Positions 16,860 through 24,590 of a DNA stretch of 64,000 nt are shown one piece after another. The notes under the pieces are model-generated. The model saw only the letters and a list, made by a program, of their open reading frames with translations. It did not search any database and was not told where the DNA came from. The translations under genes were made by a program, and so were the position numbers. Source of the stretch: an uncultured Sphingomonadaceae bacterium (GTDB lineage: Bacteria > Pseudomonadota > Alphaproteobacteria > Sphingomonadales > Sphingomonadaceae); NCBI GenBank assembly GCA_947495985.1, contig CANMBD010000001.1, forward strand, positions 248,001-312,000, given 5' to 3'. Position 1 is the stretch's first letter; every line of letters begins with the position of its first letter.

Positions 16860-18287
16860 CTACTTGCGATAATCGAGTGGTGGTTTTCGGTCACCTAGCA
16901 ACGACTTATACTTATAGTCCGGACCCCGGGCTTTATCGAATTCGGCCTTGGCTTCGGTCCGCAATTCGGGATTGGTATAAAGCTCAATTGCGGCAAGGGT
17001 TAGTGTTTTTGCAGCCACCTGCGTGCCTTTGAACCCGATCGACATGCCGCTGGCTGCCGACGACTGCCAGCTATGGGCAGAGGTTCCCGGAACCCAGGTT
17101 GCGGTGCTCAGGCCGACCGTCGGTGTGGCATAAGACACATCGCCTACGTCGGTAGAGCCATAACCAAGGGTCACATCATAGGGCTGTATCTCGGTCTCAC
17201 TGCCGAGCTTCAGTTTCGGATTGTCAAAACTGGCATATATGCGCTCAGCGAATTTTTGCTCTTCGGGCGTATAGGTTACGCCGCCAATTTCCCGCAATTT
17301 GGCATCCATCATTTTGGCCAGCGGTTCGTTGACCAGCAGCGGGTTGTTACCGTGAATAACTTCCCAATCGACTTTGGTACCAGTACCCAGTGCAGCGCCG
17401 CGGGCGGCATCTTCCAGACGTTCCCATATCGCATCAACGCCGTCAGGATCGGGGTGACGGACATAGTAAAAGACTTCGGCAAAATCCGGTACGACGTTGG
17501 GAGCTGTGCCACCCTCGGTAATAACGTAGTGGATACGCGAATCCTGCGGTACATGCTCTCGCATCATGTTGATCATCAGGTTGAATGCCTCGACGCCATC
17601 CAGCGCAGATCTCGCTTTTTCCGGAGCGCCAGCCGCGTGAGCAGACACACCTTTGAAACGGAATTTGGCAGACCGATTGGCCAATGTGGTCCGCGCAGCC
17701 GCCGAATTTTCGTCATCAGCATGCCAGTGGAGGGCGAAATCGACATCGTCGAACAAGCCGGCTCTGACCATGTAGACTTTTCCGCTACCGCCTTCTTCAG
17801 CCGGTGTTCCGTATAGGCGAACCGTTCCCGGCGTCCCGGTCTCGTCGAGCCATTTCTTCACTGCAATGGCGGCTTCCACCGATCCTGCCCCGAACAGATT
17901 ATGACCGCAAGCGTGAGAAGCGTCTTTGCCCGCGATGGGCGATCTTGTCGCAACGGCGTCCTGATTGATGCCGGGCAGGGCATCAAATTCAGCGAGGATG
18001 GCAATGATTGGACCGCCATTGCCATATTCCGCAACAAAGGCAGTCGGGATTTCTGCAACGCCAGCCTCTATCTTAAATCCCTGGGTACGCAGGCTTTGTT
18101 GCAGCAGGCCGCTGGCTTTTTCCTCTTGATAGCCGACTTCTGCCCATTCCCAGATCTGACGAGCCACGCTGGCGGTTTCATCATAACGCGCATCAATTCC
18201 CATAAGGATTTCAGCTTCTTTGCTGTCTTGTGCATGTATCGAAGTCGGCAATGCGGCAAGCGCGAATAGATAAACCAAGCGTTTCAT
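16860..18287 (-). CDS. Exported M20-family amidohydrolase (AbgB-like)
   Basis: M20 family zinc aminoacylases of the AbgB (p-aminobenzoyl-glutamate hydrolase subunit B) type hydrolyse N-acyl amino acids. From ATG 18287, behind GGGA, a signal peptide (MKRLVYLFALAALPTSIHAQ) precedes a catalytic domain with HACGHN and PAEEGGSGK metal-ligand motifs, and a lid domain near residues 200-320. Length, about 475 residues, is normal. Two ATGs further upstream (18308, 18299) would lengthen the signal's N-region. It should be periplasmic, unlike cytosolic AbgB. No transporter gene is next to it. Confidence 0.88.
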   Translation of the reverse strand: MKRLVYLFALAALPTSIHAQDSKEAEILMGIDARYDETASVARQIWEWAEVGYQEEKASGLLQQSLRTQGFKIEAGVAEIPTAFVAEYGNGGPIIAILAEFDALPGINQDAVATRSPIAGKDASHACGHNLFGAGSVEAAIAVKKWLDETGTPGTVRLYGTPAEEGGSGKVYMVRAGLFDDVDFALHWHADDENSAAARTTLANRSAKFRFKGVSAHAAGAPEKARSALDGVEAFNLMINMMREHVPQDSRIHYVITEGGTAPNVVPDFAEVFYYVRHPDPDGVDAIWERLEDAARGAALGTGTKVDWEVIHGNNPLLVNEPLAKMMDAKLREIGGVTYTPEEQKFAERIYASFDNPKLKLGSETEIQPYDVTLGYGSTDVGDVSYATPTVGLSTATWVPGTSAHSWQSSAASGMSIGFKGTQVAAKTLTLAAIELYTNPELRTEAKAEFDKARGPDYKYKSLLGDRKPPLDYRK

Positions 18288-18369
18288 AAAATATCCCATA
18301 GTGATCATTGCCGGAAGGTTGGCACAAAATTGGCCGGTTGCGCAACAATATTACGGGACTCGCACTTTT

Positions 18370-18430
18370 TGCAATAAACGCCGGTCAATTGCAAAAATGC
18401 AACTCGCGGGTGCAACATTTCACATTGCAA
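18370..18430. promoter_or_regulatory. Cluster of five TGCAA elements upstream of the small exported protein gene
   Basis: TGCAA occurs at 18370, 18390, 18398, 18411 and 18426, in a 61-base stretch of the divergent promoter region between the M20 and small-protein genes. Three carry TGCAAC. No known regulator is identified; a TGC-rich operator is also seen upstream of the phasin gene. Confidence 0.35.
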
Positions 18431-18490
18431 CTTACTTTCATGTAAGCATACTGGTGTCTCATCCTCCCTAACTCTCATTGGAGACTCACC

Positions 18491-18757
18491 ATGAACAAAT
18501 TTACTTCTATCATCCTTGGAGCAGCCGCGCTTTCGCTGACGGCTCCTGCAGCATTTGCCGCTGACGCAGAACGTAATGATCGCCTCTATGATGCTTCGGG
18601 TTCAAGCATTGCCAAGGTCAATCGTGTTGCTGATGATGGCGATGTACTGGTCATCTACAAAGGCAAAGTGCGTCGGGTTCAGGCTGAAACACTGACCAAA
18701 ACCGACGGCAAGTTGATGACATCATTGACCAAAAAAGAAATTCGCCGCCTGAAATAA
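18491..18757 (+). CDS. Small exported protein of unknown function
   Basis: The 88-residue product has a clear signal peptide (MNKFTSIILGAAALSLTAPAAFAA) and a short mature part of about 64 residues that is rich in charged residues, contains GDVLVIYKGKVRRV (possible beta-hairpin), and ends with the basic sequence KKEIRRLK. It has no cysteine. GGAGA sits 6 bases before the ATG. A strong hairpin terminator follows at 18802-18833, so it is a single-gene transcript under the TGCAA-rich promoter. I do not recognise a family; it may resemble small surface or stress proteins of sphingomonads. Confidence 0.75.
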   Translation: MNKFTSIILGAAALSLTAPAAFAADAERNDRLYDASGSSIAKVNRVADDGDVLVIYKGKVRRVQAETLTKTDGKLMTSLTKKEIRRLK

Positions 18758-18801
18758 TGACTTGCAGAGGGATAGTTTTCCTCTGTCAGGCAGTGAAAAC
18801 G

Positions 18802-18833
18802 AAAGCCGGTGCACCCCCTCATGCGCCGGCTTT
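18802..18833. terminator. Intrinsic terminator between convergent genes
   Basis: AAAGCCGGTGCA (18802-18813) pairs with TGCGCCGGCTTT (18822-18833) in a 12-base stem with one G-T pair and an 8-base C-rich loop. The + strand transcript runs into TTTTATATTT. The mirror-image run of A before it lets it serve mobA too, whose stop codon abuts the stem. Confidence 0.75.
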
Positions 18834-19414
18834 TATATTTGGGTTTCCGCGGCAGCCAGATCCTCAGGCGTGTTGATGTTGATAAACGCGTCTTCATCGT
18901 GCCATGTCACCAACTTCGCATCACATTGCCGGACCAGCCAGTGTAGCGATGGAGATCGTTCGCCGATATCATGGGTTTCACGCACACTATTGACGATATC
19001 GCAGCGCCAGTAGCCAAAAACCGGATGCAGGCGTCTAGGGCCTTGCGCAACCGAGCAGCCGGAAACCGCGCTTAGTCGCGATATGACATCATCAGGCGCA
19101 AAAGGTGCATCTACCGGTATTGTGACGAAGCCGGTCGCCTCCGGGCACAATATTGGCAACTGCTCTGCGATCGTAAAAATTGCACCAACCGGGCCGCCCG
19201 GCATATCAGGATCATCCGAGATGATATCGAGGCCGGTATGAAAATCATCGGGCGCTGATAGCCATATCCGGTCTACCGAAGGCTGGTATCGTGCGATGGC
19301 CCGGTCGATCAACCGCTGTCCGTCAAGTTGGATAGTTGCTTTTTCCCTGCCCATACGGCGAGACATGCCGCCAGCTAAAATGATAAGGCAGATAGGGGGA
19401 TTGTCATTCATCAT
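18833..19414 (-). CDS. mobA: Molybdenum cofactor guanylyltransferase MobA
   Basis: MobA transfers GMP from GTP to molybdopterin to make the guanine dinucleotide cofactor. From ATG 19414, behind GGAG, the 193-residue product has the GTP-binding signature LAGGMSRRMGREKA, the PGGPVGAI segment, and FVTIPVDAPF, with the metal-binding DAP aspartate. HPVFGYW is also family-typical. A longer reading to 19507 has no conserved N-terminus. The CHAP gene lies upstream with a 37-base gap in the same direction, so they are likely one unit without obvious functional tie. Confidence 0.86.
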   Translation of the reverse strand: MMNDNPPICLIILAGGMSRRMGREKATIQLDGQRLIDRAIARYQPSVDRIWLSAPDDFHTGLDIISDDPDMPGGPVGAIFTIAEQLPILCPEATGFVTIPVDAPFAPDDVISRLSAVSGCSVAQGPRRLHPVFGYWRCDIVNSVRETHDIGERSPSLHWLVRQCDAKLVTWHDEDAFININTPEDLAAAETQI

Positions 19415-19451
19415 TTGCTCCAGCGCGGATGGCACTGCAGCCGTTCTGGCT

Positions 19452-20195
19452 TTAGCTGCCCACTCTGTCCAGCAATTCTCCGATGAGATCGGTTGGCTGA
19501 GCCTCATCTAACCGGTTATCTGCCAGCTGTTCCCGCCGTGCCTGCTGTTCCAGTTCGGACTTCATCTTTCGGGCAAAAAGATTGCGGTTGGGCGCCTTGG
19601 GCTGGTGAACGGCCGTTGTCGCAGCCCATTGTCTGCCCGCATTTTTCCGAAAATTGCTTGGTTTCTCATTGGGATAGATAAATCCATTCACTGGGTAGGC
19701 AGTTTTGCCGAGCGCCCCAATCGGCGCATACCAGATCTTTACGCGGCTCCAGTCGCCATTTGGCGAAACATCAACGGCGGCGACGCTGCGCTCAATCTGT
19801 CCGCGACGACCGTTAATCGGAGACCAGTTGGCGTGGTCCAGCAAAATGTTACGGTCATCAATAATCTGGCTAACCACAGCGACATGACCGAGCCGCATTT
19901 TGCCGTGGCTCTTGAGTGAGAGGACAGCGCCGAGCTGCGGAACATCACCGCGCTCATAAGCAAAGCGTGCCTGTCGCCACCACGTATGGGCATCGCCGTA
20001 AATCTGGATACCACTTAGTTCGCGGGCGAAGGGAACGCATTGCAGATATGCTGATGGCGAACCGTCAGCCGCACGAACCATGGCCGGGAAGAATATTGCC
20101 TGCAGTACCAGCAATATTGGTATGATCGAACTTCCCAGTTTCTCAACCAACGTTACCGGGCTGTCTGGAGTGATATTTTTGACAAGCGTCCGCAT
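19452..20195 (-). CDS. CHAP-domain cysteine amidase/peptidase, membrane-anchored or exported
   Basis: This 247-residue protein has a hydrophobic N-terminal helix (about 22-42, ending AADG), then a CHAP domain. The catalytic Cys lies in LQCVPFARELSG, His in LGHVAVVSQI and Asn/acid in HANWSP. CHAP enzymes cleave peptidoglycan cross-links or amides in the periplasm. The C-terminal 70 residues are basic, Gln-rich and coil-like, ending with ELLDRVGS. It is probably a cell-wall remodelling enzyme (inference). Divergence from recF is absent: both read leftwards with a 47-base gap. Confidence 0.85.
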   Translation of the reverse strand: MRTLVKNITPDSPVTLVEKLGSSIIPILLVLQAIFFPAMVRAADGSPSAYLQCVPFARELSGIQIYGDAHTWWRQARFAYERGDVPQLGAVLSLKSHGKMRLGHVAVVSQIIDDRNILLDHANWSPINGRRGQIERSVAAVDVSPNGDWSRVKIWYAPIGALGKTAYPVNGFIYPNEKPSNFRKNAGRQWAATTAVHQPKAPNRNLFARKMKSELEQQARREQLADNRLDEAQPTDLIGELLDRVGS

Positions 20196-20242
20196 AGCGC
20201 TGACTTATGTCAAAATGGCAAATCCCCTGCTAAAATGCTTGG

Positions 20243-21316
20243 TTAACGCTTTGTAACTCTACCCTCCGCGACCTGGAAATGCAGGGCGTGATCGGGCACA
20301 TCTTCAAATAGTCCGGGTTCGGTGCCGGTTAGCCATACTTGCCCGCCTTTTTCTGCAAGCTGCCCGAACAGTGTCGCGCGGCGTCTGGGATCGAGATGGG
20401 CCGCCACTTCGTCGAGCAACAGGATCGGACGGCTTCCTCTTTGTTCGGTGATAAGGTCGGCATGCGCCAATATGATCGAGAATAGCAGGGCTTTCTGTTC
20501 TCCGGTTGAGCATTTTTCCGCCGCCTGATCTTTTGTCCGGTGAAAGACGGTCAGGTCAGCGCGGTGCGGTCCTTTCAGGGTGCGCCCCGCGGCCCGGTCT
20601 GCCTGGCGGCTTGCCCTCAGTGCCTCCAACAATGCTGACTGGTTGCGCAGCTCGTCATCATCCAGATTGAGCCGGGCTGCGGCGAAGAGTCCGTTATCGG
20701 TCATCGCAAGGGCTTTGTTCAAAGCCTCTGCAATCCGAAAGCGGGCTTCTGCCAGAGCGCTGCCAAAATTTGCAAGCTGCCCATCAAGCGCGTCCAGCCA
20801 TTCTGTATCCGGCATATATTCGTCGGCCAACAACCGATTACGCTCCCGCCTCGCTGCATCATAGCGGGTGCAGTTGCGGGCATGATCGGGTTCCAGCGCA
20901 GTAACAAGGCGATCCAGAAAGTTACGCCGTCCCGAGGCGCCTTCCATGAACAGACGATCCATTGCCGGGGTCAGCCATAATATTGATAACCATTGTGCCA
21001 GATCATTAGTGGGTACGGCGCCGCCGTTGACGCGCGTTTTCCTGCGCTCCGGATATTCGGCGCTTGTGCCGGTGCCCAGCTGAACATCGTCCAGTTCGGC
21101 TGCTACCGCGAAATCGCCTGCACCGCCTTCAAAGGCGATGTCCTTAAGTGCCGCTCGGCGCAAGCCGCGCCCCGGTGAGAGTAGCGATACCGCTTCCAAT
21201 ATATTGGTCTTCCCGGCCCCGTTTTCCCCACTCAGCACGACAAAGCCAGGCGTAGTTTCCAAGCGCAGCTGAGGATAGTTTCTGAAATTTTGCAGGGTGA
21301 GCCGGGAAATCGTCAT
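20243..21316 (-). CDS. recF: DNA replication/repair protein RecF
   Basis: RecF is an SMC-like ATPase that loads RecA at gapped DNA with RecO and RecR. The 357 residues start with [14 protein letters not shown], Walker [10 protein letters not shown] at about 30-38, then SPGRGLRR. The ABC signature region (STGEQKALL) and Walker [14 protein letters not shown] are present near the C-terminus. Length is typical. It is not linked here with dnaA/dnaN or gyrB, as is common in Alphaproteobacteria. Confidence 0.95.
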   Translation of the reverse strand: MTISRLTLQNFRNYPQLRLETTPGFVVLSGENGAGKTNILEAVSLLSPGRGLRRAALKDIAFEGGAGDFAVAAELDDVQLGTGTSAEYPERRKTRVNGGAVPTNDLAQWLSILWLTPAMDRLFMEGASGRRNFLDRLVTALEPDHARNCTRYDAARRERNRLLADEYMPDTEWLDALDGQLANFGSALAEARFRIAEALNKALAMTDNGLFAAARLNLDDDELRNQSALLEALRASRQADRAAGRTLKGPHRADLTVFHRTKDQAAEKCSTGEQKALLFSIILAHADLITEQRGSRPILLLDEVAAHLDPRRRATLFGQLAEKGGQVWLTGTEPGLFEDVPDHALHFQVAEGRVTKR

Positions 21317-21403
21317 GACAGGTCGTCACTCCTAGCCGTGCAGCGATATGATGAGAAGAAAATTCGCAAACCGAGACAGGTTTGTTCATTGTCCATTCAT
21401 AAA

Positions 21404-21431
21404 ATACTAAAAGTTAGCAATTTATACTAAA
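21404..21431 (+). promoter_or_regulatory. Paired ATACTAAA repeats, candidate enhancer sites
   Basis: ATACTAAA occurs at 21404-21411 and again at 21424-21431, exactly 20 bases apart (two helical turns) and about 75-100 bases upstream of a sigma-54-type promoter. That spacing is what an enhancer-binding activator such as PspF would use; the binding protein is not identified. Confidence 0.4.
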
Positions 21432-21504
21432 TAACGGTTTTAGACAGTTTTACGATTGGTGGTAAATTGATATAAGTATATGAAATATAAGAAGAACATG
21501 AAAC

Positions 21505-21520
21505 TGGCACGGCCTGTGCA
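21505..21520 (+). promoter_or_regulatory. Sigma-54 (RpoN) -24/-12 promoter
   Basis: TGGCACGGCCTGTGCA has GG and GC exactly ten bases apart and fits the TGGCACR-N4-TTGCW consensus at all but one position. Transcription would start near 21531, about 55 bases before the first small ORF. Sigma-54 control is the hallmark of phage-shock-protein operons, and a PspC-domain gene lies downstream. Confidence 0.65.
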
Positions 21521-21585
21521 ATGTATGAGACATCTTCGCTAACACAACCGCGAAGCCCAGTTTTTAAATTAGAAGGAAATCAAAA

Positions 21586-21705
21586 ATGTTCACCAATGTC
21601 TCAAACAATATCACCGCCGCTTTCGCCGCTTTCGTTTCTGCCGCCGTCTTCATCGGTGCCAGCGTTGGACCAGCGATCAACAATGCCGGCTCTCTGGTAA
21701 TCTAA
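21586..21705 (+). CDS. Tandem small membrane peptide A (39 aa), first gene of the sigma-54/PspC unit
   Basis: The 39-residue peptide starts MFTNVSNNITAAF and ends GPAINNAGSLVI. It has an Ala-rich hydrophobic segment (about residues 9-30) long enough to cross the membrane, preceded by few charges. AGAAGGAAATC precedes the ATG at a fitting distance. The next ORF encodes a paralogue with 22 of 39 residues identical, which supports both being real genes. The invariant C-terminal PAINNAGS motif suggests a conserved periplasmic or membrane-interface element. I do not recognise a family. It is probably induced with the PspC gene by RpoN. Confidence 0.7.
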   Translation: MFTNVSNNITAAFAAFVSAAVFIGASVGPAINNAGSLVI

Positions 21706-21736
21706 TTTTTCTCCAAATCCCCTGAAAGGAAATATC

Positions 21737-21856
21737 ATGACCTACGAACTCCAAAATAAATTTCTTGCTGGCTTTGCCGCTCTTTTCTCAGCTGCGATTT
21801 TTGTGAGCGCCAGCATTGCTCCAGCCATCAACAACGCCGGTTCAATGGTGATCTGA
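21737..21856 (+). CDS. Tandem small membrane peptide B (39 aa), paralogue of peptide A
   Basis: The second 39-residue peptide (MTYELQNKFLAGF ... APAINNAGSMVI) has the same length, the same hydrophobic core and the same C-terminal motif as peptide A. The third-position changes and conservative substitutions (V/I, L/M, I/V) between them look like purifying selection. GAAAGGAAATATC precedes its ATG. Its TGA overlaps the ATG of the PspC gene by one base (TGATG), so the two are translationally coupled. Function unknown; a membrane-stress peptide acting with PspC is an inference. Confidence 0.7.
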   Translation: MTYELQNKFLAGFAALFSAAIFVSASIAPAINNAGSMVI

Positions 21857-22119
21857 TGGCGGACAAGAACAAATCCACCGGTTCCACGCCAACCAGCTGG
21901 CCTGAACCCATTTCATCAAACAAGCGGAAGAATAACCCTGTGAAAAACAAACTGAAACTCGACAAAGCCAATGGCAAGCTGATGGGCGTATGTTCCGGCC
22001 TTGCAAATTGGAGCGGCATGGACGCCAATCTGCTGCGTATCATCTTTGTGCTTGCAACGATCTTTGGCTTCGGTTCTGCGATCATTATCTATCTCGCCAT
22101 CGGCCTGATTGTTGACTAA
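21856..22119 (+). CDS. PspC-domain membrane protein
   Basis: PspC proteins are inner-membrane parts of the phage shock response, which senses envelope damage. The 87-residue product has a hydrophilic N-terminal region of about 30 residues, then the PspC signature (KANGKLMGVCSGLANW followed by DANLLRIIFVLAT) and one long hydrophobic stretch to the C-terminus (FGFGSAIIIYLAIGLIV). It is shorter than E. coli PspC and lacks its C-terminal leucine-zipper part. PspA and PspF genes are not in the window. It is coupled to the peptide B gene. Confidence 0.88.
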   Translation: MADKNKSTGSTPTSWPEPISSNKRKNNPVKNKLKLDKANGKLMGVCSGLANWSGMDANLLRIIFVLATIFGFGSAIIIYLAIGLIVD

Positions 22120-22184
22120 TTGCAGATAGAATATCGCTCATATGATATAACATACAGAAAACATTGAATAATAATCATAGACCA

Positions 22185-22235
22185 CTCCGATAAATCCGTG
22201 TATTTAATAACTAGTCATTGAGTAATTTATCGGAG
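22185..22235 (+). promoter_or_regulatory. 5'-UTR hairpin sequestering the Shine-Dalgarno of the CDF exporter
   Basis: CTCCGATAAAT (22185-22195) is perfectly complementary to ATTTATCGGAG (22225-22235) across a 29-base loop. The right arm contains the CGGAG Shine-Dalgarno, 5 bases before the ATG at 22241. Folded RNA would block translation, so a temperature-, metal- or protein-dependent control is plausible (inference). Confidence 0.45.
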
Positions 22236-22240
22236 CGCGG

Positions 22241-23191
22241 ATGTCCGGGCATCATCATCACGGACATATTTTCCACAGCCATCATGATCGCCATGGCCCG
22301 CATGGCCATATGCCGACGAATTTCAGCCGTGCGTTCGCACTCGGCATTACGCTCAATATAATCTATATCATAATCGAGGTAACCTACGGGTTGCTGTCTG
22401 GCTCAATGGCGTTGCTCGCCGATGCCGGTCACAACCTTTCCGATGTTTTGGGACTTGCTGTCGCATGGGCTGGCGCGGAGCTTGCCAAGCGACCGCCGAG
22501 CAGGCAATTCACCTATGGTCTTGGCGGATCGTCTATATTGGCGGCATTGCTAAATGGACTGTTTCTGCTGGTGGCTTGCGGTGCAATTGCGTGGGAAGCC
22601 ATCGGACGATTTCGTGCGCCTAGCGAAGTGGCATCAACGACGGTCATTATCGTGGCGTCTATCGGCATCCTCATCAATTTCGGAACCGCGATGTTGTTCC
22701 TGCGCGGGCAGAAGGAAGACATCAACATTCGCGGCGCGTTTCTGCACATGATGGCAGATGCAGGTGTTTCGGCCGGTGTCGTCGTTGGCGGGATCGCGAT
22801 TTTCTACACCGGATTTAACTGGATCGACCCCTTGATCAGCCTGTTCATCGTTGCGCTGATCTTTTGGAGCACCTGGGGGTTGTTATCGGAAGCCGTACGT
22901 ATGTCCCTGGCAGGTGTTCCGCGGGATATTGATGTGGAAGAGGTTTTTGACGCTCTGTCAGATTTCCCCGGCGTAGAAACTGTTCATGATCTGCACATCT
23001 GGCCGATGAGCACCAGTGAAACGGCGATGACAGCGCATCTGGTCATTCCGGGCGGCCATCCCGGCAAAGGATTTTTGGCGGATGTGCAGGCATCGATGAA
23101 GAAACGTTTCGCCATTCACCATATCACCATCCAGATCGAGCTGGAGGATGAAGAGGCCGATCTCTGTCAAACCGATTGCGGGCCGGGTTAA
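22241..23191 (+). CDS. Cation diffusion facilitator (zinc/cobalt/cadmium exporter)
   Basis: This 316-residue CDF transporter exchanges divalent metal for protons in the inner membrane. A His-rich cytosolic N-terminus (MSGHHHHGHIFHSHHDRHG) is followed by six helices with metal-site motifs LLADAGHNLSDV in helix II and HMMADAGVSAGV in helix V (the HxxxD pattern of ZitB/CzcD-type Zn2+ exporters). The C-terminal cytosolic domain (VETVHDLHIWPMSTSETAMTAHLV) is the dimerisation module. Translation may be gated by the hairpin at 22185-22235. The promoter is not resolved. Confidence 0.93.
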   Translation: MSGHHHHGHIFHSHHDRHGPHGHMPTNFSRAFALGITLNIIYIIIEVTYGLLSGSMALLADAGHNLSDVLGLAVAWAGAELAKRPPSRQFTYGLGGSSILAALLNGLFLLVACGAIAWEAIGRFRAPSEVASTTVIIVASIGILINFGTAMLFLRGQKEDINIRGAFLHMMADAGVSAGVVVGGIAIFYTGFNWIDPLISLFIVALIFWSTWGLLSEAVRMSLAGVPRDIDVEEVFDALSDFPGVETVHDLHIWPMSTSETAMTAHLVIPGGHPGKGFLADVQASMKKRFAIHHITIQIELEDEEADLCQTDCGPG

Positions 23192-23220
23192 TGCAATGAT
23201 GTCGGCGCGGTTGTAGATTT

Positions 23221-23332
23221 AAAGTTCACACAATTCACACGTCTTTTTCCTTCCCCGCGCAGCGCTTGTGCCAAGCGCAATCAATAGATCAACATTCCTT
23301 ATCTACCCATCCAAAGTTCACACAGTTCTCAC
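23221..23332. repeat. Direct repeat pair AAAGTTCACACA in a 468-base non-coding stretch
   Basis: The stretch 23192-23659 between the CDF and PilZ genes holds no convincing gene. It has a 20-base direct repeat (23221-23240 and 23313-23332, 18 of 20 identical, core AAAGTTCACACA), 92 bases apart start to start. CATATG also occurs twice, separated by AAAA (23390-23405). The role is unknown; a protein-binding pair or a dispersed short repeat are both possible. Confidence 0.5.
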
Positions 23333-23659
23333 CCGATTTTCTGGAGCGGAAATTTATTCAGAATTGAGAAAGAGCCGAGCAAAAACTATCATATGAAAAC
23401 ATATGTAGGAAAGCGGTTTGGGCCGGATATTTCCAAAATAGGTTTTTGAAAAGCCAGCGCTGGTTAACGGCGAAAAGCTCGAAAGACCGGTAAATATCGC
23501 AGGTATCGCGCAGGCCCCTTAACCATGCAAAACAGAGGAGCTGTTAACCTTTGCCTAATCATCTGCTGGTATTTAAATAAGACAAGATGTCGGTTGGTTC
23601 AAAAAGCTATGACATCATCGACAGCAATATCATCTTGTCATTTTCAGGTTCGGAATTTC

Positions 23660-24013
23660 ATGAGCGACAGCAATGTAAAAGGACTGCCACGTAAGCGTAT
23701 CAAGCGCGGTGATCACCGGGTTTCCACGCGTGCCGGGGTTGAGATTTCTGCTGAAGTCCGTGAACCGGGATTGGGCAGGGTTGAAGCAATGATTATCGAC
23801 CTGTCGCTTTCCGGATTTCGCATGCGCTGTATGACGCGGTTGACCGGCGAGAAGAATATTTTCATGGGCTTGCCCTCCTTTGCCGCGATAGAAAGCAAAA
23901 TTTGCTGGGTAGAGGGTGATTATTATGGCTGTGAATTTGTTCAGGCCCTGCATCCAGCGGTATTTGATCATATCGTATCGAAATATCCGACGCTGAAAAT
24001 GGCGGCTTCCTGA
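23660..24013 (+). CDS. PilZ-domain protein
   Basis: PilZ domains bind c-di-GMP and control motility or surface behaviour; some have lost binding. From ATG 23660 the 117-residue product has RxxxR-like KRIKRGDHRVSTR near the N-terminus and IDLSLSGFRMRC, in the place of the usual D/NxSxxG motif (DLSLSG), plus the closing CEFVQALHP segment. Both c-di-GMP contacts are therefore recognisable. An upstream ATG at 23525 is in frame but the sequence between does not look conserved. It stands alone with no chemotaxis or cellulose genes nearby. Confidence 0.82.
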   Translation: MSDSNVKGLPRKRIKRGDHRVSTRAGVEISAEVREPGLGRVEAMIIDLSLSGFRMRCMTRLTGEKNIFMGLPSFAAIESKICWVEGDYYGCEFVQALHPAVFDHIVSKYPTLKMAAS

Positions 24014-24065
24014 TCGCTCTCTGATCATCATTGCGTGACTTTGGCAATTCGCTAGTCTCGCAGGC

Positions 24066-24590
24066 ATGGCTCGCAAATATTTCGGTAGATTCAAATCCAC
24101 ATTGCTGTTCCTGGCCATTATCAGTGGTGCATGGGTGTTGATGCGCTGGGTCAACCCGGCAGAGATCATCATCATTAATGGCAAACAGGTTAGCGTAATT
24201 GACGGAGACAGCTTCCGTGATGCGGATATGGAATATCGCATCTATGGAATAGATGCGCCGGAATATCGCCAATCATGCAAAGATGCTGCGGGGGCGGATT
24301 GGCCTTGCGGCAAACAGGCACGCGCGGCGCTGGAAGAAAGTTTGGGTGCTGGCGAGTATAACTGCGATGTTCATGCCCGGGATCAATATGGGCGCACGAT
24401 CGTAACGTGCATCAGCGACGATAAAGACCTTGGTGCTCACATGGTGTCTGAAGGCCACGCGATATCATCTGACAATTTTGATCAGGTCATTTACGGGGCC
24501 GAAGAAGCGCAAGCGGAAAATGCCAAGCGCGGAATCTGGCAAGGCACTTTTGAAAAACCGTCTAGTTGGCGCGCGTCACATCCAAGGTAG
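24066..24590 (+). CDS. Membrane-anchored thermonuclease (SNase-like)
   Basis: The staphylococcal-nuclease fold cleaves DNA and RNA with Ca2+. The 174-residue product starts with an uncleaved-looking hydrophobic helix (LLFLAIISGAWVLMRWV), followed by the domain: VIDGDSF, YRIYGIDAPEYRQ with the first catalytic Arg, CGKQAR and DQYGRTIVTC with the second Arg. The Glu of the DAPE motif is kept. It acts outside the cytoplasmic membrane. Its last 29 bases overlap the 3' end of the convergent rhodanese gene (24562-24590), so antisense interference at the ends is possible. Confidence 0.9.
   Translation: MARKYFGRFKSTLLFLAIISGAWVLMRWVNPAEIIIINGKQVSVIDGDSFRDADMEYRIYGIDAPEYRQSCKDAAGADWPCGKQARAALEESLGAGEYNCDVHARDQYGRTIVTCISDDKDLGAHMVSEGHAISSDNFDQVIYGAEEAQAENAKRGIWQGTFEKPSSWRASHPR

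Noticed and set aside
23390..23405. CATATG-AAAA-CATATG in the CDF-PilZ gap
   Set aside because: CATATG is self-complementary and A+T-rich, so two copies in such a region are not surprising.
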